From assembly GCF_003482105.1 (NCBI RefSeq), contig NZ_QULM01000004.1:1-64000 (forward strand): a DNA stretch of 64,000 nucleotides. The letters are read 5' to 3'. The notes beneath the pieces were generated by a model. The model was given only the letters and a program-made list of their open reading frames with translations, was not told where the DNA came from and searched no databases. The DNA is from Coprococcus sp. OM04-5BH (GTDB lineage: Bacteria > Bacillota > Clostridia > Lachnospirales > Lachnospiraceae). Below are positions 36,120 to 45,676 of this stretch, piece by piece (within the stretch, counting starts at the first letter, position 1; each line of letters begins with the position of its first letter). Both the position numbers and the translations under genes were made by a program.

Positions 36120-39038
36120 ATGCAGATTAAAGATGTATGGCAATGCTGTTATGGCCACGACAATGGTTGGCAGGTGCTTTTTAATACAATTGAAGATGAT
36201 AGAGTTGCTAAGAGATGTACGGATTTGTTGAACCGAAATTGTCAGGCAGAAACAAAATTTCTTTTAGAAACCCCAGACCTTAGCACGTATGGGATATATT
36301 GTGACGATTTAGCGGTGTATTGTTATAAGATCCAATATGGTTTGAGTGATGTACAAAACAGAAGTACGTCTTTTTCTCATGCCTATATATTTCCATGGAA
36401 TGATAATGTCATAGCTGAACCGAATACGTTTCTTACGTTAGATGAAAGTAACTTTAAGAGTTCACTTAGTGAGGTACAGTCTATCCAGAATATGGAATTG
36501 ACAAGACGAGAGGATTATTCACTTATGTCTATTTTCCCGGAGATGGATATAGATATGCAAGAGTACCGTGAATTAATTGATACTATTTTTTATAGATTTA
36601 ACAGCGGTGTGGAGAACAATTCCATCTACGTAAAATATGATGGCTCCTATAAGCAGATGTGTGAGCTCCTGTATTGCATATTTGTTGGTGTACCGTTTCA
36701 TTTGCGTAAAAAAATAACCGCACGTTCTCATCAGGCGGGTAATGCTACTGACGCTGCACTGATATTTTCCCCGAATGCACTAAATGAGCGCCTTCATCTG
36801 GTTCCGGGACAGGGTGTTAATAATAATGTTCTTAATTTGAGTGAATTAGAGGAGATCGATCAACAAGTTTATGTGAATGCGGGTGTTCGATTAGCTGAGG
36901 CTTGCATAAACAAGGGCATTATTCCGGAAATAGCGATGAGAGGACATTTTGCAAAATTAGACAGATACATAGTCGAAATATTTGGAAACGGAGAGGTTTC
37001 TGATGGAGATATTAATGTAGCACACAAGATCTCGATGGGTGTTGATCCGGATAACATGAACTCCTCATACAACCCAATGCCTGATCTTGTGAAGGCTTTA
37101 TCAAGGGGAATAACCGGTAATAATGTGTTTGATGATTACATTATGAAGTTAGTCATGTGTGTCCAGAAACGCAAAACTAAGATACCGGAAAAGGCAGATG
37201 CTTATTTGGCAAAACAGGTAGCACAGTCACGTTATAATGGCTTGAAAGATGTATATCAGGAGTATTGCTTCCAACAGTTTATTAAACTGTCTCACGAAGA
37301 GCAGGTTCGTAAACTCTCATCGTTTGACAAAGATGGATTTGTTGAGTATGCGAATATGCTTATGCGTGATCAGAAAACACGGGTTACGCTGGATCAGTAT
37401 TTTGAAACAGAAAGGCTGAAGGTAGAGTCGTGGGATAATCTGCTTTCCGTAATCGGAGAGATTGTTGATTTGGTAACAAGATACTATAGAGTCCCGGCGG
37501 AAACAGCTGAGGTGCTAAAGAAGAAGTATCTTGAAATTCATAATGAGATAGCTGTAAGTGATGCACTTGATTCTGCAGATGATGAATTTGATAAGGACGA
37601 GGTTTATGGCGAGATTGTCGGTATAAAAGACAGGTGGCCTCAGACATCGCAAAAGATAGTGAATATTGCGGAAAAGTTGTATTCATATGATGTTAGCAAA
37701 AGCGTGACGGTTAGTTTGTATAGAAAATACGAAGGTGTTATATCCCTTATATTCATGAGCGGTGATGATGGATCGGAGCTTGAGGAGAAGCTAAACAATG
37801 CACGAACTGTTTTCTGGGAGATGATGTCGCCTGCGTGGTTTTCTTTTAAGGAGAATTACGATATCGTTAAAACAAATTCAGAAGTTTGCTTTCGATATGA
37901 GGCTCTTGGTTCACTTGTAAAGGATATTGATTTAGTTGATGATGCAGAACTATATGGAAGGGTCAATAATTATTTTGCGGGTAGTTATAGAGAATACTAT
38001 GACATGCACGCAGAAGAAAGAGACAATATTGTGCGAATGCTTGAAAGTTATGCCAACAATATGCGAATTTCAGTAAAACCGATAAAAGGTTCATGGCTTC
38101 AAATCGCGGCATCTATTTCAAACAGAGGTATTTATACTATGTTTGACCAGACACGTGCTGAAATCGATAGCTATATGGATAGCTCACAACTTGGCGGAGA
38201 TATATATGCAAGATTAGTTGTAAGCGCATATCGATTGCATGACGCATTGGTTATTGAAACTGAGCGCGGCAAGATTAATCGTATCATGGCTGCAGAACTT
38301 GAACAGGTATGCATGGAAAAGGAAAAAACTGCAGGGAGTGCATCTGTGCCTCTTGATCTTTGGCTGATTGGCGGGTTATATGGAAATCAAAAAAATTTGT
38401 TTTGCCTATTGGAAAAGAAGATGCCATCTCTGCTGGAACAAAAAAATGAGGACATTGTAAAACATAGTTTGCTATTGTTGGATAAAAAAATCATAAGAGA
38501 AGCCAAATTGTACATGAGTAGAAAAGGGTTATTGGCTAAGCAAGTTAAAATATGGCTTGATTTGGTGAAGGACAAACCCGGTAAGAATTATTTGGCGGAC
38601 AATCTTATTTCAAAAGAAGCAAAAATGGAGCCGAGACAAGAAGTTAAAAAGAGTACCGGCAAAAGGACTGTTTCTCCGGAAGAATTATGGGATGAATCTT
38701 TCGTAACCAAATCGAAAAATGAAGAACCGATAACTTCACTGGATAAGAAGAAAGCCGAGCAGTGGCAGCATACCGAGCAAATAGAGCAAGGCTGGACGGA
38801 TAATCTACAGGATGACTGCATGAGTCTAGTAGATACAGGGACGCATCCTGCATCCATGGATCATGGATTTAAATTAAAACAAAAGGATGATTTTATGTTG
38901 GATTCCGATCAGAGAATGGATTACTATGGAAACCCGTTGTCCCATACCCATGCGCAAACATCTGATGTGAAGAAGAATGATAGTTCAGGTAAAAATGATA
39001 AGGGGCTATTTGGATTTTTCAGAAAGAAGAAAGAGTGA
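36120..39038 (+). CDS. Large GTPase-associated (GAP1-like) protein
   Basis: 972 residues. The N-terminus (VWQCCYGHDNGWQVL, then SHAYIFPW and YSLMSIFPEMD) follows the pattern of GAP1-type proteins found immediately downstream of DO-GTPases, where they are thought to regulate or couple to the GTPase; the match is by pattern only. The middle and C-terminus are all-helical, ending in a disordered polar stretch and a basic FGFFRKKKE tail that could contact membrane. It starts directly after the GTPase stop, so the two must be co-translated. Confidence 0.65.
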   Translation: MQIKDVWQCCYGHDNGWQVLFNTIEDDRVAKRCTDLLNRNCQAETKFLLETPDLSTYGIYCDDLAVYCYKIQYGLSDVQNRSTSFSHAYIFPWNDNVIAEPNTFLTLDESNFKSSLSEVQSIQNMELTRREDYSLMSIFPEMDIDMQEYRELIDTIFYRFNSGVENNSIYVKYDGSYKQMCELLYCIFVGVPFHLRKKITARSHQAGNATDAALIFSPNALNERLHLVPGQGVNNNVLNLSELEEIDQQVYVNAGVRLAEACINKGIIPEIAMRGHFAKLDRYIVEIFGNGEVSDGDINVAHKISMGVDPDNMNSSYNPMPDLVKALSRGITGNNVFDDYIMKLVMCVQKRKTKIPEKADAYLAKQVAQSRYNGLKDVYQEYCFQQFIKLSHEEQVRKLSSFDKDGFVEYANMLMRDQKTRVTLDQYFETERLKVESWDNLLSVIGEIVDLVTRYYRVPAETAEVLKKKYLEIHNEIAVSDALDSADDEFDKDEVYGEIVGIKDRWPQTSQKIVNIAEKLYSYDVSKSVTVSLYRKYEGVISLIFMSGDDGSELEEKLNNARTVFWEMMSPAWFSFKENYDIVKTNSEVCFRYEALGSLVKDIDLVDDAELYGRVNNYFAGSYREYYDMHAEERDNIVRMLESYANNMRISVKPIKGSWLQIAASISNRGIYTMFDQTRAEIDSYMDSSQLGGDIYARLVVSAYRLHDALVIETERGKINRIMAAELEQVCMEKEKTAGSASVPLDLWLIGGLYGNQKNLFCLLEKKMPSLLEQKNEDIVKHSLLLLDKKIIREAKLYMSRKGLLAKQVKIWLDLVKDKPGKNYLADNLISKEAKMEPRQEVKKSTGKRTVSPEELWDESFVTKSKNEEPITSLDKKKAEQWQHTEQIEQGWTDNLQDDCMSLVDTGTHPASMDHGFKLKQKDDFMLDSDQRMDYYGNPLSHTHAQTSDVKKNDSSGKNDKGLFGFFRKKKE

Positions 39039-39039
39039 T

Positions 39040-40200
39040 ATGAATTATAAAATTGCAGATGAAATAAATTTCAGCATAATGCACCCGAGAACGTTTTATC
39101 ACAGTGACGGTAGCCTTTTGTCACATGGCATTTTGAATAAGATGCATTGGGAAAACGGACAATCTGTCATATTGGCAGATGAGAACGAAAAAGAGAGATA
39201 TTTTGCAAAGAGAATTCGGTTCCTTGGCGATAAGGAAGATTATAAAACCGGTATGGATGAGTATATCAGGATTCACTATGAGCGACTGATTGCAAATCCT
39301 CCGCTGAGCACTCAAATAATGTGGCCGCATGATATTGTGCTGCTTTCGGAGAATGTCGGAAGAAATGTAGATTTGATGGTGACTAATAATTATCAGGTGT
39401 TTTCGGAGGATGTGAAAGATGACTTGAGTCTATATGCACTGCTGTTCCCATGCGGGAATGATTCGGTCATATCCACAATTAAATGCTCTTTGCAAGATTG
39501 TTTGGAAGACATAAGACGAACGAACGGACCGGATAGTTGCAATTATACGAATAGCCTGATTAGACTGCTGGCATATTCAACGGTGTATGCCATATATGAG
39601 ATTAATCGATTTGGATATCAATATTATGATATTGATATGTCACGGTTTTTTTTAGACAACAATGGATGGTTTGTTTTGGATTTTTCAAATATGATATATA
39701 CAAGTGCAGAAATGCTCATGGTAAATGATGGCAAATCATGCATTGAGGAACCGGAAGAGTTTCCTATGACATATGCTGAGCCTGCATTGTTTCAGACTAA
39801 GACACAAATGAAACAAAATAATCAGAGTAAGATATTGTTACCGGATTATGCAGCACAAAACTACAGCTTATCAGCTTTGCTGTTTCGGTTGTTTTTTGAT
39901 ATTCATCCGTATAATGGACGATTATATGAGACTTACGATGAGAGTTCAAAAATGAAACGTTATAACAAGTGCGAGGCATACTTGAATAATCCTATATTTA
40001 TCTTTGACAGAGAAAACAGGGATAATTGCATAGAGGATGACAGATATCAGACAGAACTGTGGAAAAATTGCCCGGAGGTATTGAGAAATACGTTCCTGAA
40101 CATATTTGACATTGATAACTCGACCAGGCGTAACAGTAAATACTATTATCCAACGCCGGCAGAATGGCTTAACTTGCTGTCAGAACTAGGCTGGAGATAG
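39040..40200 (+). CDS. Degenerate eukaryotic-type protein kinase (pseudokinase)
   Basis: 386 residues. The C-lobe outline is visible: GYQYYDIDMSRFFLDNNGWFVLDFSN replaces the HRD-x4-N and DFG loops (YDID for HRD, DFS for DFG), and DYAAQNYSLSALLFRLFFDIHPYNG matches helix F/G of kinases. The N-lobe has a possible lysine in RYFAKRIRFLG. Catalysis is doubtful but not excluded. It starts one base after the GAP1-like gene. A phosphopeptide-binding or ATP-sensing role is possible; no phosphatase or FHA gene is visible. Confidence 0.6.
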   Translation: MNYKIADEINFSIMHPRTFYHSDGSLLSHGILNKMHWENGQSVILADENEKERYFAKRIRFLGDKEDYKTGMDEYIRIHYERLIANPPLSTQIMWPHDIVLLSENVGRNVDLMVTNNYQVFSEDVKDDLSLYALLFPCGNDSVISTIKCSLQDCLEDIRRTNGPDSCNYTNSLIRLLAYSTVYAIYEINRFGYQYYDIDMSRFFLDNNGWFVLDFSNMIYTSAEMLMVNDGKSCIEEPEEFPMTYAEPALFQTKTQMKQNNQSKILLPDYAAQNYSLSALLFRLFFDIHPYNGRLYETYDESSKMKRYNKCEAYLNNPIFIFDRENRDNCIEDDRYQTELWKNCPEVLRNTFLNIFDIDNSTRRNSKYYYPTPAEWLNLLSELGWR

Positions 40201-40214
40201 AAAGGATTTGTGCT

Positions 40215-41267
40215 ATGAAATTTAAACACAGTGACATAAATGAGTTGGAAGAAAAGGTAGCAAAATACTTGGATGTGGGTATGTTAAAGAGAGTTTTGCG
40301 TGAAGTCGTACAGAATAATGGCGCACAAATATATCTTGCCGATTATTCACTTCACGCAAAGCTTTACGAATATACGCAGGATAGCAAATATGGAATGACT
40401 CCTGCTGATGTAGAGAGGGTGTGCCTTGTAGCTTCATTGCCTATATTTAAGAAGATGATAACTTATCAGAAAAAGTACACGACCCAAGCAGAGTTTTGTA
40501 CGTTTGTGAATTCAGCTATAGAAGAAACAGGTCTTATGAAATATGTTGCCTACGGTGTAGTGTGTGCGATTTGTTATTCATTAAATTGGATTGAAGAGAT
40601 AAATTCTCTTGCTGCAAGTGATATAGGTGATTTCCATGAGGTCAAAAAAGGAATTGGGATACCGTATTCTGTGTATGATATGAGGGCTTTAAATGATGCA
40701 GCTTCTGACAATGCGAGTATGGAGTCAAATAGGGAAATTTTGAAATATTATGCGCAACTTGGTATTCCAAAAGCCAAGTACCTGCTGGCAAGAACAATGG
40801 ATTGCAGTAAGGAGGAATCGGAAGGTTTTAAAATGATGTTATCCGCTGCTGATGACGGAGATTCTGAGGCAAGCATTTTCCTAGGCGATTATTATTATGG
40901 CAAGGGTGAAAGTACATGGGACAAAGCATATAAATATTATACAGGCTATGGACATGCAATATTGCATCCGAGAGAAAGAAACAATGTTACAAATATTTTG
41001 AATAAACAGCAATATAGTAAGTGGATGGTTGTAGCGAACTGGATATTTGTTGCGATTACATTGATTTCGTTAGTATGTATACCGCCGTTTTCTGTATTTC
41101 GTGGACAGGTTATTTTTGGAATCATAGCATTAGTTTTGGAAACCGGAATAGCTTTAGTGGGAACAAAATGGTATAAGGAATCGCCATTTACAGATGACGT
41201 TTCGTTTGTTACAATCGTTAATTTTGTAATATGGATGATATTTATTATGCTTAGAATAGGGCTGTAG
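40215..41267 (+). CDS. Sel1-like repeat membrane protein
   Basis: 350 residues. After a helical N-terminal region come Sel1-like repeats (YYAQLGIPKAKYLLARTMD and AADDGDSEASIFLGDYYYGKG), then three membrane segments at the C-terminus. The soluble part should be cytoplasmic. Sel1 repeats mediate protein contacts, so this may dock other cluster products to the membrane. GAAAGGA precedes the ATG; it is 14 bases after the kinase-like gene. Confidence 0.72.
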   Translation: MKFKHSDINELEEKVAKYLDVGMLKRVLREVVQNNGAQIYLADYSLHAKLYEYTQDSKYGMTPADVERVCLVASLPIFKKMITYQKKYTTQAEFCTFVNSAIEETGLMKYVAYGVVCAICYSLNWIEEINSLAASDIGDFHEVKKGIGIPYSVYDMRALNDAASDNASMESNREILKYYAQLGIPKAKYLLARTMDCSKEESEGFKMMLSAADDGDSEASIFLGDYYYGKGESTWDKAYKYYTGYGHAILHPRERNNVTNILNKQQYSKWMVVANWIFVAITLISLVCIPPFSVFRGQVIFGIIALVLETGIALVGTKWYKESPFTDDVSFVTIVNFVIWMIFIMLRIGL

Positions 41268-41280
41268 GAGAATCGAATTT

Positions 41281-43080
41281 ATGAGTAAATCGGAAAAAGA
41301 AAAAAAAGAAATAACATACAAATTTTTTGCTGCTTTTTGTATGTATATTCTGCATATTTTAGTTAACTGCGTATTTCTGATATCGTACTTTTCATGGATT
41401 GGGGTAGTAGCCCTGTTTTTGATTAATATAGCCGCTTTTTTGGTCGCGATGTTTAGAGATGATTTAAAAGCTATAGATAACATTCCATTGTCAGACAGGT
41501 ATATGTCGCTGTATGTGTTAGATATACTATTGGTAACGTTTTGTAAATTGATTGATATTATTAAGTCGGCTCAATCTTATGTATCAGATGGAATGTTTGC
41601 TGGGTGGAATATAATCTTGATTCTGACGTTGGCGGGAGTTGTTATATTATTGATATCCGGTTCGAAAATTGTTTTATTTCTGCTTGGAATTTGCGAGATG
41701 TGGTATGTGTATGGTGATGTATATAATTTTTGGACATATGGAGGAAGATTCTTGTTTATATATGTGGTTGCCACACTTGTGTTGATTCTTCTTACGGATA
41801 TATCAGAGATGTCGGTGGTCTATGAGCCAAAGGAAGGCGAGCAAAAAACGTATAAGTCCTATAAGAGGATTTGGTATTTTATATATATTTTGTTGACCGC
41901 ATTATGGGCGATTCATGCTCGTATGAAAATGGACAGTTTAAATTGGACGGTTATGGAAAAGATTATTAACACGTTGTGGTCCAAATGGATTTGGATTACG
42001 GTATTGTTGTTTGCCATTATGTTTATATGCTATCAAATTGGCGAACTTAAAGATGCCGGTGAACAGAAAATGCCGATGCTCAATGATATGTACAATGCTA
42101 TGTGCCTGACAATGACTTATTTATTGACAGGATTTATGGTAAAGACATACACGACATTGAATATACCTATTTTACTGGTATTTATAATTTATACAATGGT
42201 GATTAGACCGAGGAAGATTGCTTTTTCAACCACCTCAACTTTGGAGGGAGGAGTATATTACAAGTATTGTGAACAATTCCTGAGTGCGATTGCTCTATTT
42301 GTTTTAGGTATAGTCATTATATATATGTTTAGTAAAGGATTGTATCTGAATGCTGTAGTAACGATTATTTTGCTATTGAGTTTCTATAAAATGCTTAAGG
42401 CATGGAGAACAAAAAACGAGTTGGACAAATGTAACATGCTACTTTTAAGGGAATTTATTAAGCAAACACAATTAAATACGAGAAACCTATCTTTTTGGAT
42501 AAAGGGAATTGTAATAGTGTCTTTGGAAGTTATTGTTTATGAGGCATCGAGGTGCTTTACAGCAGATAATTTTATAGAATATGTGAATGTTGGTGTGCCA
42601 GATTATAAAATCCTTATTGTTTATGCGATAATTGTTGCATTTACATTGCTGACGTATGCCATATTATACAAAAGGAATCCAATGGGTTGCAGACCGTCTG
42701 TTATGAAATGTGCAGTGGTATTCCTGACATTTTGTATGACTAGCGCAGTACTTATGACGAGTAGCAATCGTGCATTGGATGCAAAGTACGATATTCAAGA
42801 CGGTACATATACGGTAAGTGTTGAGAGGCGCGATGATGTTGACTATGAGTTAAGTATTGATTTTGGAAATTGGGCACCCACCATTGAGAGAAAAAATTCA
42901 GAGAATGGAAAGTATGATGTTTATGAGATACCAGTAGATATTGATACTGACTGGGAAGATATGGAACATGTAACTATAAGTATTGATAATACCGATGGGA
43001 CAAGTTCGTTATATGAAGACTGGACTCCAGCAATGTGGATGCATATGTATGCCGGGGATATCAAAGCGGGTAGCAGGTAA
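41281..43080 (+). CDS. Polytopic membrane protein of the tubulin cluster
   Basis: 599 residues with roughly a dozen hydrophobic segments, a charged gap near residue 180 (EPKEGEQKTYKSYKR) and another near 375, and a hydrophilic beta-rich C-terminal domain of about 110 residues after the last span (YTVSVERRDDVDYELSIDF). No transporter signature is visible. TAGGAG precedes the ATG 14 bases after the Sel1 gene. Its final base overlaps the start of the next gene. It is a candidate membrane hub for the system (inference). Confidence 0.72.
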   Translation: MSKSEKEKKEITYKFFAAFCMYILHILVNCVFLISYFSWIGVVALFLINIAAFLVAMFRDDLKAIDNIPLSDRYMSLYVLDILLVTFCKLIDIIKSAQSYVSDGMFAGWNIILILTLAGVVILLISGSKIVLFLLGICEMWYVYGDVYNFWTYGGRFLFIYVVATLVLILLTDISEMSVVYEPKEGEQKTYKSYKRIWYFIYILLTALWAIHARMKMDSLNWTVMEKIINTLWSKWIWITVLLFAIMFICYQIGELKDAGEQKMPMLNDMYNAMCLTMTYLLTGFMVKTYTTLNIPILLVFIIYTMVIRPRKIAFSTTSTLEGGVYYKYCEQFLSAIALFVLGIVIIYMFSKGLYLNAVVTIILLLSFYKMLKAWRTKNELDKCNMLLLREFIKQTQLNTRNLSFWIKGIVIVSLEVIVYEASRCFTADNFIEYVNVGVPDYKILIVYAIIVAFTLLTYAILYKRNPMGCRPSVMKCAVVFLTFCMTSAVLMTSSNRALDAKYDIQDGTYTVSVERRDDVDYELSIDFGNWAPTIERKNSENGKYDVYEIPVDIDTDWEDMEHVTISIDNTDGTSSLYEDWTPAMWMHMYAGDIKAGSR

Positions 43081-43637
43081 TGGCGCAAGTAATGGCTTTT
43101 CATCTTCAAGGAATAAGTCCACACATATTTAAAAACTGTGGCTCCCTTGTTAATGTTCATTTGAGTAACGGCTTAAAGAGTATAGGAAGCAGAAGTTTTG
43201 AAAAATGTATTAAATTAGAAGATTTGTATATTCCAGACTCAGTTGAACATATAGGGGATGGTTTGTGCTGCGGTTGTACATCACTTAAGTCTGTTCATAT
43301 GCCTAACGGTATAACTGAGCTAGGGTATGAAATCTTTCGAGATTGTATAAAACTGAGCAAAATTTATTTACCAAATGCATTAATGAAGATAGGGGCACGT
43401 GCCTTTGAGAATTGTTGTAATCTTCAGAGTCCATGGATTCCAAATGGATTGACGGAGATAGGTGAGAGAGCATTTGTTGGATGTAAATCGATAAGAGAGA
43501 TATGGATTCCGGAAAGTGTTATTGCTATAGGAGAGGGTGCTTTTGATCAATGTACGGGTTTAATTATTAAAGGAAAACGAGGGTCTCTAGCAGAAAAATA
43601 TGCAAAATATAATGGTTTTTCTTTTGTGCCTGACTAA
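43080..43637 (+). CDS. BspA-type leucine-rich-repeat protein
   Basis: 185 residues consisting of about seven 23-residue LRR_5 repeats, each with the LYIPDSVEHIGDGxFxxCxxLK pattern. Most such proteins are secreted, but no signal peptide or anchor is present here, and the start codon overlaps the previous stop (TAATG), so this one probably works in the cytoplasm as a binding platform for the cluster. Confidence 0.8.
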   Translation: MAQVMAFHLQGISPHIFKNCGSLVNVHLSNGLKSIGSRSFEKCIKLEDLYIPDSVEHIGDGLCCGCTSLKSVHMPNGITELGYEIFRDCIKLSKIYLPNALMKIGARAFENCCNLQSPWIPNGLTEIGERAFVGCKSIREIWIPESVIAIGEGAFDQCTGLIIKGKRGSLAEKYAKYNGFSFVPD

Positions 43638-43652
43638 GAGGAGGAGTGGAAA

Positions 43653-44078
43653 ATGTATGATTTGACAAAATATAAGCATGCGCATCAGCAAAATTATGAG
43701 ATTGCTCTGTCCGAAATACGAAACGGTAGAAAATCTAGTCATTGGATGTGGTATATATTTCCACAGTTAAAAGGTTTGGGAAGAAGTACGACATCTGAAT
43801 ATTACGGAATTCAGAATTTGGATGAAGCAAAAGAGTTTTTGGCAGATGACTATCTGGGAGGCCATTTGGTGGAAATATCATATGCTTTGCTTCGAATAGA
43901 TTGTAATGATGCAAAGACGGTTTTTGGAAGACCTGATGATATGAAATTGAAATCTTCTATGACATTGTTTTCATTGGCAGCTTCTGATGAAGATGTTTTT
44001 AAAAAGGTTCTTGATAAATTTTTTGGTGGAAAGGTGGATTATAAAACAATGAAAATACTAGAAAGAAGATTGTACTAA
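43653..44078 (+). CDS. DUF1810-family protein
   Basis: 141 residues matching the DUF1810 pattern over its whole length: ALSEIRNGRKSSHWMWYIFPQLKGLG, YGIQNLDEAKEFL, and FGRPDDMKLKSSMTLFSLA. The biochemical role of DUF1810 is not established. GAGGAGG precedes the ATG 15 bases after the LRR gene, so it is the last gene of the same transcript. It may be an accessory passenger rather than part of the core machinery. Confidence 0.85.
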   Translation: MYDLTKYKHAHQQNYEIALSEIRNGRKSSHWMWYIFPQLKGLGRSTTSEYYGIQNLDEAKEFLADDYLGGHLVEISYALLRIDCNDAKTVFGRPDDMKLKSSMTLFSLAASDEDVFKKVLDKFFGGKVDYKTMKILERRLY

Positions 44079-44270
44079 TGGGAGAGACATTGGTGGGTTA
44101 AAATCCTAACGGTTTACTATTAATCGAAGGAGAATGGGGAAAGTTTTTCTGTAAATTCAGATTTTCTATAATAAGATGTGAATGGGAAGTTCCTGCCGTT
44201 CGACCTTGATTATACTATATAATATAAATGAGCAAATATTGAAATTTGCACAAAATTACCCTACCATTGA
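44079..44270 (+). other. Gap between the cluster and the insertion element
   Basis: No gene or clear terminator is seen. The A/T-rich end (ACTATATAATATAAAT, near 44211) could be a promoter, now separated from its gene by the insertion element. Confidence 0.3.
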
Positions 44271-44330
44271 GACCGTTTCAAGTTTTGTGTAAACGTTAAA
44301 AACCGATATAAGATTTGTGAATAGTTACAA

Positions 44331-44363
44331 ATGGGCAGAGCCGACTTCGCGGGTTCTGCCCAT
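44331..44363. terminator. Hairpin inside the left end of the insertion element
   Basis: ATGGGCAGAGCC (44331-44342) pairs with GGTTCTGCCCAT (44352-44363), 12 pairs with one G-T. It may insulate the element from outside transcription. Confidence 0.5.
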
Positions 44364-44422
44364 ATCTGCATTATACAGGAGTTTTTAGGCATGTCAATAA
44401 GACCTGCCTAAAACTATCTGTT

Positions 44423-45676
44423 TTACAGGTTCCGTCCTGCCAGGCGTTCTTCAAAATAGATTTCCAGCTGGGAGTGAATCTGACCCCAGTCGTGCCTATG
44501 ACCTGTCCATTTTTTCGTGATATCCATAGTTGCCAAATACAGCATTTTTAAAAGGCTGTCATCTGATGGAAAAACAGTCTTGCTTTTTGTAACCTTTCGG
44601 AGCTGGCGGTTAAAACCTTCGATGGCGTTTGTTGTGTAAATCAGGCGCCTTACTGCTTCTGGATACTTGAAATAAGTCGACAGAGTTGCCCAGTTATCAT
44701 ACCAGGATTTGTAAATCTTAGGATACTTGGAATCCCATTTATCTCTAAACAGCTCTAGCTCATTTAATGCTGTTTCTTCCGTTGGTGCAGCATATACGAG
44801 TTTCAAATCAGCCATCAGTTTTTTGATGTCTTTATATGAAACAAATTTTGTTGAATTACGGATCTGATGGATGATACACTGCTGGATCTCTGTTTTAGGA
44901 TAAACAGCCTCGATTGCCTGTGGAAATCCATTCAAACCATCAACACATGCAATAAGTATATCTTCAACTCCGCGGTTTTTTAATCCATTCATGATAGAAA
45001 GCCAAAACTTTGCACTTTCGTTTTCGCCTACGTACATTCCAAGGTCATCCTTTTTCCCATTCATGTCGATACCAAGAGCGATATAAACCGCACGTTTTAC
45101 AATACGCCCTTCGCTGCGAACATGATAGTGGATCGCATCCATAAATACAACTGCATACACTTCTTCTAGAGGACGCTCCTGCCATTCCTTTACAATTGGC
45201 AGAATTTTGTCTGTGATCCTGCTGATTGTACTATCAGAAATATCAATATCGTATAATTCGCGCATGTGAGATTCGATATCGCCAGTTGTCATTCCTTTGG
45301 CATACATGGAAAGTATTTTTTCTTCCATGTCCTGAGTTACGGTATTTTGATATTTTTTAATCAGCTGTGGTTCATAATCACCGTTACGATCCCTTGGAAT
45401 GGCTACATCCATATCTCCATAACTGGTATGCATAGTTTTACGGGAATGTCCATTTCTACTATTGTCCGTTTCTTTGTTTCGACAGTAATACTTGGAATAT
45501 CCTAATTCCTCATCTAGTTCTTCATCCAAGGCACCTTCCAAAAGGACAGACATCATGTCGCGCATGATACTGTTTACATCGGTGCCATCTTTGATGCTGA
45601 TATCATTATTTTTCAGATAGTCACGCATCATTTCTCTCATTGCTGCTTTTTGTGGGCTGTCTTTTCTTCTTGCCAT
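44423..45676 (-). CDS. IS256-family (mutator-type) transposase
   Basis: 417 residues, full length for IS256 transposases. DDE-type catalytic segments are present: VVFMDAIHYHVR, ILIACVDGLNGFPQAI and TTNAIEGFNRQLRK. The ATG at 45676 with GGAG nine bases upstream is chosen; an in-frame ATG at 45691 lacks a ribosome site. No internal stop or frameshift, so the element may still be active. Confidence 0.95.
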   Translation of the reverse strand: MARRKDSPQKAAMREMMRDYLKNNDISIKDGTDVNSIMRDMMSVLLEGALDEELDEELGYSKYYCRNKETDNSRNGHSRKTMHTSYGDMDVAIPRDRNGDYEPQLIKKYQNTVTQDMEEKILSMYAKGMTTGDIESHMRELYDIDISDSTISRITDKILPIVKEWQERPLEEVYAVVFMDAIHYHVRSEGRIVKRAVYIALGIDMNGKKDDLGMYVGENESAKFWLSIMNGLKNRGVEDILIACVDGLNGFPQAIEAVYPKTEIQQCIIHQIRNSTKFVSYKDIKKLMADLKLVYAAPTEETALNELELFRDKWDSKYPKIYKSWYDNWATLSTYFKYPEAVRRLIYTTNAIEGFNRQLRKVTKSKTVFPSDDSLLKMLYLATMDITKKWTGHRHDWGQIHSQLEIYFEERLAGRNL

